6,783 bases of DNA from Spirochaetota bacterium. GTDB taxonomy: Bacteria; Spirochaetota; Leptospiria; Turneriellales; Turneriellaceae. How positions within the stretch are numbered: position 1 is the stretch's first letter; each line of letters starts with the position of its first letter. This document shows, in pieces, positions 1 to 5,708 of this stretch. The notes beneath the pieces are model-generated. The model saw only the letters and a list, made by a program, of their open reading frames with translations, made no database searches and had not been told where the DNA came from. The position numbers and the translations under genes are program-made. The DNA lies in contig JAKQXK010000589.1 in assembly GCA_029561505.1 (NCBI GenBank), positions 1-6,783 on the forward strand, written 5' to 3'.

Positions 1-345
1 GCCTGCAGCCTTGAGCACGCGCAATGCCTCGAGCCCGCCGAAAACTCCCACTGTGCCGTCGAAGCGACCCGCGTGCGGCACCGCGTCGCAGTGTGAACCT
101 GTGCCGATGGCGCCGAGCGACTTTTCGTCACCCAGCCGCACGAAAATATTGCCGATCGCATCTTCGCGCACATGCAGCCCGGCCTCGCGTGCGAGCGATT
201 TGAAATAGTCGCGCGCCTTGAGGTCGTTTTCCGTGAAAATGATGCGCGTCACGGCGGGGTATTCATGGTCAGAGAAGCGCGCGAGCTTTTCGAGTTCGTC
301 GCTGACGCGCCGCGCGTTGACGGTAATCTCAGGTAAAGAAGACAT
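1..345 (-). CDS. M20-family amidohydrolase, ureidoglycolate amidohydrolase-like (N-terminal part, runs off the left edge)
   Basis: Seen: an open minus-strand frame from an ATG at 345-343 to the window edge, 115 codons without a stop. The visible part carries the first M20 metal-binding block, GTGSHCDAVPHAGRFDG, at residues 81-97: H85 as zinc ligand, D87 as the acid that orients it, and D96 as the bridging ligand. The preceding stretch (FSD..., PAVTRIIFTENDLKARDYFK, then AGLHVREDAIGNIF) matches, from memory, the N-terminus of plant-type ureidoglycolate amidohydrolase (UAH) more closely than that of allantoate amidohydrolase or N-carbamoyl amino acid hydrolase. Family knowledge: UAH cleaves ureidoglycolate to glyoxylate, ammonia and CO2. 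A good ribosome site (AAGAGG, complement of 350-355) supports the start. About 300 residues, including the remaining metal ligands and the dimerisation domain, lie outside the window. The M20 family call is firm; the substrate is inferred from the motif and from allantoinase and allantoate amidohydrolase genes about 3 kb away. The alternative is a carbamoylase of other specificity. Confidence 0.8.
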   Translation of the reverse strand, partial: MSSLPEITVNARRVSDELEKLARFSDHEYPAVTRIIFTENDLKARDYFKSLAREAGLHVREDAIGNIFVRLGDEKSLGAIGTGSHCDAVPHAGRFDGTVGVFGGLEALRVLKAAG

Positions 346-349
346 TGCG

Positions 350-355
350 CCTCTT
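350..355 (-). promoter_or_regulatory. Shine-Dalgarno site of the ureidoglycolate amidohydrolase-like gene
   Basis: The minus strand reads AAGAGG then GCGC then ATG, a near-consensus ribosome binding site with a 4-nt spacer. It fixes the start at 345 and gives the strongest start signal in the window. Confidence 0.6.
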
Positions 356-392
356 AATATGCATTATTGACGCGGCAAGAAATTATTCTGCT

Positions 393-402
393 TTCATTAG
401 CC
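393..402. repeat. Extra half-arm of the flanking palindrome (TTCATTAGCC)
   Basis: TTCATTAGCC at 393-402 is the exact reverse complement of GGCTAATGAA at 450-459, the right arm of the neighbouring palindrome. It pairs with that arm over 10 bp without the bulge that the adjacent left arm needs. It may be a relic of a second copy or a competing arm. The rest of the 346-472 gap shows no coding potential. Confidence 0.4.
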
Positions 403-422
403 CGGTTATCGTTAGACAGGGG

Positions 423-459
423 TTCGATTAGCCAGGGAATTAATTCCTTGGCTAATGAA
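423..459. repeat. Long imperfect palindrome, copy 1 (3' side of the GNAT gene)
   Basis: Seen: arms centred on AATT|AATT at 441/442. Pairing runs unbroken from 427 to 456 except for one G-T at 435/448, and continues to 423/459 if G426 is bulged out. The 14-bp core AGGGAATTAATTCC is identical to that of the second palindrome at 878-917. Pair 432/451 is C-G here and G-C at the matching place (888/907) in the other copy, so the sequence changed while pairing was kept. It lies 13 nt past the GNAT stop codon and about 80 nt upstream of the M20 start at 345. No T-tract follows on either strand, so an intrinsic terminator is unlikely. Possible roles: dimeric-regulator operator, RNA-processing hairpin, or small palindromic mobile repeat. 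Confidence 0.8.
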
Positions 460-472
460 GAATTCTGAAAAA

Positions 473-862
473 TCAATCCAGATAGAAACAATGCGCATGC
501 CTCTGCATGCCAATTTTGGGATAATAATCCACCGCCGCAGGTGCTGAAAGCAGAATCAGTTTCGCCTCGGGGGCCGCAAGTTTCGTCTGGCGAATCAGCT
601 CTTTGCCGATACCCTGGCGCTGGTAATCGATATCGACTGCCAGGTCTGAAAGGTAAGTGCAGTAAGCAAAATCACTCAGCGCCCGACTGACGCCGACAAG
701 TTTGCCTGCATCTCGCGCCGTCACAATTAGATTTGCATGGGCAACCATGTTCTTCAGCCTGGCCGGGTCGTCGACAGGTCGCCTTTCACCCAAAGTGGAT
801 CTGATAAGCACGTTTCTGAATTCCTCAACAGCCAAACCGGGTTCAATCTGGTAGCAAATCAT
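473..862 (-). CDS. GNAT-family N-acetyltransferase
   Basis: A 129-residue protein, close to the minimum length for a complete single GNAT domain. Seen: central strand YLSDLAVDIDY (residues 70-80), followed directly by the acetyl-CoA pyrophosphate-binding loop Q81-R-Q-G-I-G86 (the Q/RxxGxG/A motif A) and helix KELIRQTK. A C-terminal motif-B segment, AAVDYYPKIGMQRH (109-122), carries the usual Tyr that can act as general acid. Family knowledge: transfers an acetyl group from acetyl-CoA to an amine. The acceptor cannot be told from sequence; it could be a small molecule such as a polyamine or aminoglycoside, or a protein N-terminus. No signal peptide or membrane segment, so cytoplasmic. The start is the ATG at 862-860; upstream only a weak GAG lies 8-10 nt away. 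It is divergent from the oxidoreductase gene at 954 and bracketed on both sides by related palindromes, which makes it look like a discrete unit. Confidence 0.88.
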   Translation of the reverse strand: MICYQIEPGLAVEEFRNVLIRSTLGERRPVDDPARLKNMVAHANLIVTARDAGKLVGVSRALSDFAYCTYLSDLAVDIDYQRQGIGKELIRQTKLAAPEAKLILLSAPAAVDYYPKIGMQRHAHCFYLD

Positions 863-877
863 GGGGCATCTCGAAAT

Positions 878-917
878 GTTTCATTAGGCAGGGAATTAAT
901 TCCCTGCCTAATGAAAC
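878..917. repeat. Perfect 40-bp palindrome, copy 2 (divergent intergenic region)
   Basis: Every one of the 20 base pairs from 878/917 to 897/898 is complementary. The left half is GTTTCATTAGGCAGGGAATT and the right half its exact reverse complement. The outer flanks (877/918) do not pair, so the boundaries are sharp. It sits midway between the divergent starts of the GNAT gene (862, minus) and the oxidoreductase gene (954, plus), where an operator or a shared 5' leader hairpin would lie. It shares an identical 14-bp core and near-identical outer arms (CTAATGAA) with the palindrome at 423-459. Confidence 0.9.
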
Positions 918-920
918 TCT

Positions 921-949
921 TTGACGCGCCGTTTCGACATGGCCATTAA
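921..949 (+). promoter_or_regulatory. Possible sigma-70-type promoter for the oxidoreductase gene
   Basis: TTGACG at 921-926 is a good -35 hexamer, and 17 nt later CATTAA (944-949) matches a -10 box at only three of six positions. If real, transcription would start at about the ATG at 954, giving a nearly leaderless message. That would explain why no Shine-Dalgarno sequence precedes this ATG. Weak evidence: one good box and one poor one. Confidence 0.2.
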
Positions 950-953
950 CCAC

Positions 954-2105
954 ATGGCAAAGAAAGAATTTGAACTCATCGTCTACGGCGCAACCGGCTT
1001 CACTGGCCGCCTTGTCGCAGAATACCTCGCGCAGCGTGGCATCACTGGCTGGGCAATGGCTGGCCGCAACACGGCTAAACTCGCAGAAGTGCGCGACCTG
1101 ATCGGCGTACCCAAAGACACACCTCTCGTTGAGGCAGACGCCTCAAACCCGGCTTCACTCAAGGCGATGTGCGAACGCACGCGCTGCGTGCTGACAACCG
1201 TCGGCCCTTACCAGCTTTATGGCTCTGAACTCGTTGCAGCCTGCGCCGCTTCAGGCACCGACTACCTCGACCTCAATGGCGAACCCGCATGGGCGCGGCA
1301 GATGATCGATGCACACGATGCAGCCGCGAAAAACAGCGGTGCGCGCATTATCTTGTCGGCAGGCTTCGATTCGATTCCGTTTGATCTGGGTGTGTGGTTC
1401 TTGCAGCAAGAAGCGATCAAGAAATTTGGCAGCCCAGCCCCGCGAGTCAAAGGCCGCGTGCGCAAAATGCAAGGCGGAGCTTCAGGTGGCACGATGGCGA
1501 GCATGAAAGCGACTTTCAAGGCATCATTCAAAGACCCGTCAATCCTCAAGTTGCTCAATAACCCGTTTGCGCTGACTCCCGGTTTCGAAGGCCCGTCACA
1601 GCCTTCGGGCATGGTGCCTGAATATGACAAAGAGCTTGGTGTCTGGGCCGCGCCGTTTGTCATGGCACCGATCAATACCAAGAACGTTCACCGCACCAAC
1701 ATGTTGCTCGGCCACCAGTATGGTAGCGACTTTGTTTACGACGAAATGATGCTCACCACACTCGGCGAAGCTGCGCGCGCGCTGGTCGATGCAGCTGCGA
1801 AGGCGAATCCGTTCAGTGGCAAAGGCCTCAAGCCTGGCGACGGCCCATCTAAAGAAGAGCGCGAAACCGGATTCTACGATGTTGTGTTCACGGGAATCTA
1901 TCCCGATGGTCGCAAGATTGTTACCTCGGTCTACGGTGACCGCGACCCCGGTTATGGTTCAACCAGCAAAATGATTTCAGAAGCCGCGCTCGCTTTGCTC
2001 GAAACTAAATCGGCAGGTGGCGTGTTCACGCCAGGGGGAGTGATTGCTGCCCCGTTGGTTGAGCGCCTGCAGAAATACGCAGGGCTGACTTTTAAGGTCG
2101 AATAG
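954..2105 (+). CDS. Saccharopine dehydrogenase-like / trans-acting enoyl reductase-like NAD(P)-binding protein
   Basis: A 383-residue protein. Seen: N-terminal Rossmann strand and nucleotide loop, IVYGATGFTGRL at residues 9-20, with the GxTGxxG pattern. The second strand WAMAGRN (33-39) is followed by TTVGPYQLYG (81-90), DYLDLNGE (103-110) and SAGFDSIPFDLG (135-146), all landmarks of the SCCPDH-like family. That family includes the mycobacterial trans-acting enoyl reductases and human saccharopine dehydrogenase-like oxidoreductase. Its length is slightly below the roughly 400-420 usual there. Family knowledge: the mycobacterial members reduce an enoyl intermediate in complex lipid synthesis, but most bacterial members have no proven substrate. 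True lysine-pathway saccharopine dehydrogenase activity is unlikely. Start choice: TTG 921, ATG 939 and ATG 954 are in frame. Homologues begin a few residues before the first strand, as MAKKEFELIVYGATG does here, so 954 is preferred. No start has a clear ribosome site. It is convergent with the M23 gene, only 9 nt separating the stops. Confidence 0.85.
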   Translation: MAKKEFELIVYGATGFTGRLVAEYLAQRGITGWAMAGRNTAKLAEVRDLIGVPKDTPLVEADASNPASLKAMCERTRCVLTTVGPYQLYGSELVAACAASGTDYLDLNGEPAWARQMIDAHDAAAKNSGARIILSAGFDSIPFDLGVWFLQQEAIKKFGSPAPRVKGRVRKMQGGASGGTMASMKATFKASFKDPSILKLLNNPFALTPGFEGPSQPSGMVPEYDKELGVWAAPFVMAPINTKNVHRTNMLLGHQYGSDFVYDEMMLTTLGEAARALVDAAAKANPFSGKGLKPGDGPSKEERETGFYDVVFTGIYPDGRKIVTSVYGDRDPGYGSTSKMISEAALALLETKSAGGVFTPGGVIAAPLVERLQKYAGLTFKVE

Positions 2106-2114
2106 GGCGTTGGT

Positions 2115-3524
2115 TTAGGGAAAAATAACCACATCTCCCTCTTTGTAAAAGTCGCTGGTCTTCTTCTTTGCCCCCTGTGGTGATTCAACCACAGCGGGCA
2201 TGAACTGAAAGGGTATCGTTACCTCGCCGGCAGTGGCCGAGTTGATGCAGAAATGCAGGTGCGATTCACTCGACATGCCGCTGTTACCGGCGTACCCTAT
2301 CAGGGCGCCCCGTTTAACTTTTTGTCCGGCCTTTACCAGAATGCCGCCGGCTTTCATGTGTGCGTAAAACGAATAATAACCCGCGTGCTTCAGTGTAATC
2401 GTATTCGCATCAGCCGCATAACCGCCAGGCTCGTTGTCGGGAAAATCGGCAATGACGCCCGAGACAACGCCATCTTCGACTGCAAAAACCGGCGAACCAA
2501 ACATGTAATAGTCTGCGTTGGTCTTGCCTGAGGCTCTCGGCTTCTTAATCGCCTTGTTCTCGTCGACGGCAGCGAAGTCGTAACAGAACTTTGAAAGCCC
2601 GTTATGCGTCATGGCCGTGCCGCCAAACTCGCTCCAAATGGTGTTGCGCCCCTTCAATGGATACGCAAGATTCGTGACCGGTGCCGGCAGCTTTTGTTTT
2701 TTCCAGTAAAGATCAAATGCCTTGCGTCGCCACGCAATTGCTTCTTCTCTCAAAGCCTTATCGGCGTTGCCGTGAACGCGATAATTGGCGTACAATTGAA
2801 AGCCATAGTCGTCGTGCAGCTGCGGGTTCATAGGGTGCACCTTGAACAGCGAATCGTACACAGATTGAAAAAAAGTCCGATCTGAGAGGTCGCGTAACCC
2901 CAAACGCAGCATCTGCTGGTAGTAAAACTGGTCGTAGCCACCGCGCCGCAGTGCATCAGCAGCTAACTCAATCTGTTCTCTCAATCTTTGTCGGTCACCT
3001 TGCGTGCGAATCTTCTTAAAATACTGATACCTGGTGAAAGGCAATGCCTCTTTGAAGAGCGGTGAATTTGGGTATTTGAGCAGCCCGGCTTGCATCTGCG
3101 CAATTGCCGTTTCGAATTCACCCATTTCCCGGTGCGAGCGGGCCAGACAAAACTCTGTATATTCACGCGGGTCGTTCATTGCTGCTTCGACATAAAGTGG
3201 ATGCGCTGACTTTGCGGGCATTGTCTCGCCTTTCTTGATGAGCACACGCGCCAAAGCTGACCGGGCTTTTGTGTCTTGCGGCCATTGAATGAGCGCGGTA
3301 CGCGCAACCGAAATTGCCTCATCGTAACGCTTTAAGTTCTCCAGTGCCCACGCCCGTGATGTGTACGCCCAGGCTTTTTGGGGGTTCGCTTTGATGTAGC
3401 TTACAAGTTCTTTGTCAGCCGCGACCCAATTCTGCGTTTGCAGCAGATCAGTGATTATTTCTGCCTGCGATTTAGCGCCCAGGGCCGCCGTCGCGAATAA
3501 CAGCAGCCACCACCAACGCCTCAC
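2115..3524 (-). CDS. Secreted TPR-containing M23 (LytM-type) metallopeptidase
   Basis: A 469-residue protein. Seen: signal peptide at residues 1-21 (RR, then WWWLLLFATAALGA, likely cleaved after ALGA or SQA; no lipobox Cys). The helical region 22-280 has tetratricopeptide-like repeats, clearest at about 33-83 and 120-152. An M23 domain covers about 285-445. Zinc ligands are H307 and D316 in THNGLSKFCYDF, and H424 of the HLH motif at 422-424. H389 in FYAHM is the conserved catalytic histidine, and GALIGYAGNSG precedes the HxH in the usual way. All active-site residues are present. Family knowledge: M23 enzymes cut peptide cross-links of peptidoglycan, or scaffold amidases when degenerate. This one looks catalytically intact and exported, with TPRs for partner binding. 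It starts at a GTG overlapping the stop of the upstream amidohydrolase gene (GTGA), with GAGG 5 nt before it. It is the last gene of the minus-strand run. Confidence 0.88.
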   Translation of the reverse strand: MRRWWWLLLFATAALGAKSQAEIITDLLQTQNWVAADKELVSYIKANPQKAWAYTSRAWALENLKRYDEAISVARTALIQWPQDTKARSALARVLIKKGETMPAKSAHPLYVEAAMNDPREYTEFCLARSHREMGEFETAIAQMQAGLLKYPNSPLFKEALPFTRYQYFKKIRTQGDRQRLREQIELAADALRRGGYDQFYYQQMLRLGLRDLSDRTFFQSVYDSLFKVHPMNPQLHDDYGFQLYANYRVHGNADKALREEAIAWRRKAFDLYWKKQKLPAPVTNLAYPLKGRNTIWSEFGGTAMTHNGLSKFCYDFAAVDENKAIKKPRASGKTNADYYMFGSPVFAVEDGVVSGVIADFPDNEPGGYAADANTITLKHAGYYSFYAHMKAGGILVKAGQKVKRGALIGYAGNSGMSSESHLHFCINSATAGEVTIPFQFMPAVVESPQGAKKKTSDFYKEGDVVIFP

Positions 3525-4735
3525 AGTGACCTCAGAAATGCCACAAACACCTCAATCGCCGCTGCGACGTCTTCTACCGTCACGGTTTCAATCGGGTTGT
3601 GGCTGATGCCGCCTGGGCTGCGAATAAACAGCATCGCGGTGGGAGTCACCTTCGACATGATAGCGGTGTCGTGGCCCGCTCCGCTTGCCAACCGAAACGG
3701 CTTATGGCTATGGAATTCCATAGCAGACGCCGTTTTATTGACTAATGTAGTGTCGCACTTCACCACAGCTTGAGACTCCTGCGTTTCGATCTGCATGTCG
3801 ATGCCGCGGCGTTTGGCGATGGCCGCGGCTTCACCCAAAATAACCTCGGTCGCGCGATCGAGCACCGGCTGGTCGCCATGGCGGATATCTAAGCTAAAAT
3901 AGACCTCTCCTGGTATTACATTGGCGCCGCCGGGTCGAACCTGAGCCATGCCGACTGTCGCAACCAGATTCGGTATCGAGAGACCATACTTTTCGACAAA
4001 GACATTAAGTTCGCTGAGCGCTGAAAATGCGTCACGCCTGCCGCGCATGGGGGTGGTGCCCGCATGGCTCGCGAGGCCGCGGTAGAACAGTTTCACGCGC
4101 GATTGCCCCACAAGACCTGTCACAGCCCCGAGCGCGAGGTTCTCTGCTTCAAGCACGGGGCCTTGTTCGATATGTACTTCGGCAAAACCCGCGACTTGAG
4201 AGAAATCGTAAGCAGCACTTTTGAAATCCTCACGACCATTGAGGCCAAAGTTTTTAATCGCGTCGGCCATCGTGACGCCGTTCTCATCGACGCGCGCGAG
4301 ATATTCTTGTTTGAAAAGACCCGCAATCGCGAGCGAGCCGAGGTAGGGCATCTTGTAGCGCACACCCTCTTCGTCACTGAAGCCGATAACCTCGAAATGG
4401 TGCGCAAGATTGTGTGCTCCGATCGCCTGCGCCGCTGCGATGCCAATCAACACACCGAGCATGCCATCGTATTTACCCGCATCGGGCACAGTGTCGAGGT
4501 GGCTGCCGGTGAGAAAAGTCTTGGGGCCCTTGCCCTCAAGGTGGCCGATGATGTTGCCGAGCGCATCGACGCGCACCTGCATGCCTGCGCTCTGCATGTA
4601 GCCGCGAACGAGGGTGTGCACGCGCTGCATCGGCTCTGACATGAAAGTGCGTTTGAGAATGCCGGGGCTTTCTGTGCAGGCTGCGAGTTCATCGGCTCGC
4701 TTCAGGCATTCGTGGGCAAGGGTGGTGTAGTTCAT
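3521..4735 (-). CDS. allC: Allantoate amidohydrolase (M20 family)
   Basis: A 404-residue protein of typical family length. Seen: metal block TGSHLDTVPDAGKYDG (76-91) with ligand H79, D81 and bridging D90. GFSDEEGVRY (118-127) contains general base E122 and ligand E123. AEVHIEQGP (185-193) contains ligand H188, and the C-terminal GGISHNPIE (375-383) contains ligand H379. The dimerisation-domain signature SHAGTTPM (223-230) and SGAGHDTA (351-358) are also present, so the bimetal site is complete. Family knowledge: allantoate amidohydrolase hydrolyses allantoate to ureidoglycine (then ureidoglycolate), ammonia and CO2. N-carbamoyl-L-amino acid hydrolases share these motifs and are the alternative. 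The FSDEEGVR spacing, and an allantoinase gene upstream in the same run, favour allantoate. No signal peptide, so cytoplasmic. The ATG at 4735 follows the metallopeptidase stop by 3 nt with little ribosome site, suggesting translational coupling. Its stop overlaps the next gene's start. Confidence 0.87.
   Translation of the reverse strand: MNYTTLAHECLKRADELAACTESPGILKRTFMSEPMQRVHTLVRGYMQSAGMQVRVDALGNIIGHLEGKGPKTFLTGSHLDTVPDAGKYDGMLGVLIGIAAAQAIGAHNLAHHFEVIGFSDEEGVRYKMPYLGSLAIAGLFKQEYLARVDENGVTMADAIKNFGLNGREDFKSAAYDFSQVAGFAEVHIEQGPVLEAENLALGAVTGLVGQSRVKLFYRGLASHAGTTPMRGRRDAFSALSELNVFVEKYGLSIPNLVATVGMAQVRPGGANVIPGEVYFSLDIRHGDQPVLDRATEVILGEAAAIAKRRGIDMQIETQESQAVVKCDTTLVNKTASAMEFHSHKPFRLASGAGHDTAIMSKVTPTAMLFIRSPGGISHNPIETVTVEDVAAAIEVFVAFLRSL
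3530..3533 (-). promoter_or_regulatory. Ribosome binding site deciding the GTG start of the M23 peptidase gene
   Basis: The minus strand reads GAGG, then five bases, then GTG (3524-3522), whose GTGA overlaps the TGA stop of the amidohydrolase gene. This supports the GTG start and coupled translation. Confidence 0.5.
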
Positions 4736-4738
4736 CGC

Positions 4739-5620
4739 TTAACCAAACGTATCACACGCCTTCACATCGCCGCTCTGCATACCCGTCTTAAACCAACGCA
4801 CGCGCTCGGCTGAGCTGCCGTGGGTGAACGATTCGGGTTGCACGCTTTGCCCCGAGCGCTTCTGCAGCGTGTCGTCGCCGATCGACGATGCTGCAGTCAT
4901 CGCCTCTTCGATGTCGCCTTCGTCGAGAATCTGGCGCGCCTTGTGTGCATGGTGCGCCCAGACGCCGGCATAGCAGTCGGCCTGCAGCTCCATTTTAACC
5001 GAAAGCGCGTTGGCATCGCCTTTTGAGGCGCCTTCTTGCTGCTGGCGAACCTGCCGCATCGTCCCGAGCAGGTTCTGAACATGATGACCCACTTCGTGAC
5101 CAATGACGTACGCCTGCGCAAAATCTCCTGGTGCGCGGTATTCGGTTTTCATTTCTTGGTAAAAAGAAAGATCGATATAGACCCTCTGGTCAGCGGGGCA
5201 ATAGAACGGCCCCATTGCCGCTTTGCCTTTTCCGCACGGAGTCGGTGTTGAACCACGAAACAGCACAAGCTTCGGGTCGCGGTATTGTTTGCCCATCGCG
5301 GCGAAGCGCTCACGCCACACGTCTTCGGTATCGGCGAGCACCACCGAAACAAATTTTGCCAGCTTGTCATTCGCCGGTATCTGCTGCGTGGGTGCAGACG
5401 ACTCGGTCACAGTACCTTCGCCGCTATTCAAAAGCCGCATGATCAGAGCAGGATCTATATCGAAAAAGTAAGCCGCCGCTGCGGCGACAATAATCGCCAC
5501 GATACCTTTACCGCGCAGGCCGCCCAAAAGTAACCCACCAATGCCGCCGCCCCCGCTGCTGCCACCACCGGCACCGCGACGGTCTTCGACGTTGCTGCTT
5601 TCTCTGCCATCATCACGCAT
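4739..5620 (-). CDS. ypfJ: YpfJ/KPN_02809-family neutral zinc metallopeptidase, membrane-anchored
   Basis: A 293-residue protein when started at the ATG 5620-5618. Seen: the N-terminus MRDDGRESSNVEDRRG is the family's conserved opening. A Gly-rich linker follows (about 17-36), then one membrane segment GIVAIIVAAAAAYFF (about 39-53). The periplasmic part carries PCGKGKAAMGPFYCPADQR (128-146) with a likely disulphide Cys pair, and the HExxH zinc motif in VIGHEVGHHVQNLLG (HEVGH at 175-179). ELQADCYAG (211-219) supplies the probable third ligand. FTHGSSAERVRWF near the C-terminus is also family-typical. Family knowledge: a widespread putative zinc peptidase of poorly known substrate. An in-frame TTG at 5659 would add 13 residues but is not supported by the family N-terminus; AGG lies 5 nt before the ATG. 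It follows allantoinase by 88 nt and precedes the allantoate gene by 3 nt, so it is probably cotranscribed with a pathway to which it has no obvious link. Confidence 0.9.
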   Translation of the reverse strand: MRDDGRESSNVEDRRGAGGGSSGGGGIGGLLLGGLRGKGIVAIIVAAAAAYFFDIDPALIMRLLNSGEGTVTESSAPTQQIPANDKLAKFVSVVLADTEDVWRERFAAMGKQYRDPKLVLFRGSTPTPCGKGKAAMGPFYCPADQRVYIDLSFYQEMKTEYRAPGDFAQAYVIGHEVGHHVQNLLGTMRQVRQQQEGASKGDANALSVKMELQADCYAGVWAHHAHKARQILDEGDIEEAMTAASSIGDDTLQKRSGQSVQPESFTHGSSAERVRWFKTGMQSGDVKACDTFG

Positions 5621-5659
5621 AATTGCCTGAGAGACACCCGGCGTCACATCGTGCGTCAA

Positions 5660-5685
5660 CCGAATTGAAGGTTTGACTCAATCGG
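5660..5685. other. Weak stem-loop between allantoinase and the metallopeptidase gene
   Basis: CCGA-TTGA pairs with TCAA-TCGG over eight base pairs with one bulged A (5664) and a 9-nt loop. It lies in the 88-nt spacer of the minus-strand run. No T-tract follows, so it is not a convincing terminator; it could be an mRNA processing or stability hairpin, or chance. Confidence 0.25.
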
Positions 5686-5708
5686 CGATCTTGTCGAATC
5701 GTGACAGG

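Noticed and set aside
423..459. Palindrome copy 1 as a rho-independent terminator of the GNAT gene
   Set aside because: No run of T follows the stem on either strand, and the centre of the stem is AT-rich instead of a GC-rich stem closing a small loop.
391..917. The GNAT gene with its flanking palindromes as an integron gene cassette with attC sites
   Set aside because: The palindromes are too perfect and lack the RYYYAAC/GTTRRRY boxes, the unpaired spacer and the extrahelical bases of attC. A lone GTTAGAC at 411-417 has no partner, and there is no integrase or second cassette in the window.
921..953. TTG 921 or ATG 939 as start of the oxidoreductase gene
   Set aside because: Both add residues before the usual family N-terminus and neither has a Shine-Dalgarno sequence. 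TTG 921 begins 4 nt after the palindrome and overlaps a possible -35 box. Neither is fully excluded.
1262..1681. A 139-codon minus-strand open frame inside the oxidoreductase gene
   Set aside because: The plus strand encodes conserved family motifs through this stretch; the antisense product is Cys/Pro/Arg-rich with no domain.
4064..4639. A 191-codon plus-strand open frame opposite the allantoate amidohydrolase gene
   Set aside because: It lies wholly antisense to a gene with a complete set of catalytic motifs, shows no recognisable domain, and has the His/Arg/Ala-rich composition expected of a mirror frame.
5621..5659. TTG start at 5659 for the YpfJ-family gene
   Set aside because: Family members begin at the MR...RESxNVEDRRG segment, which matches the ATG at 5620. 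The extra 13 residues (THDVTPGVS...) look like translated leader and have no clear ribosome site.
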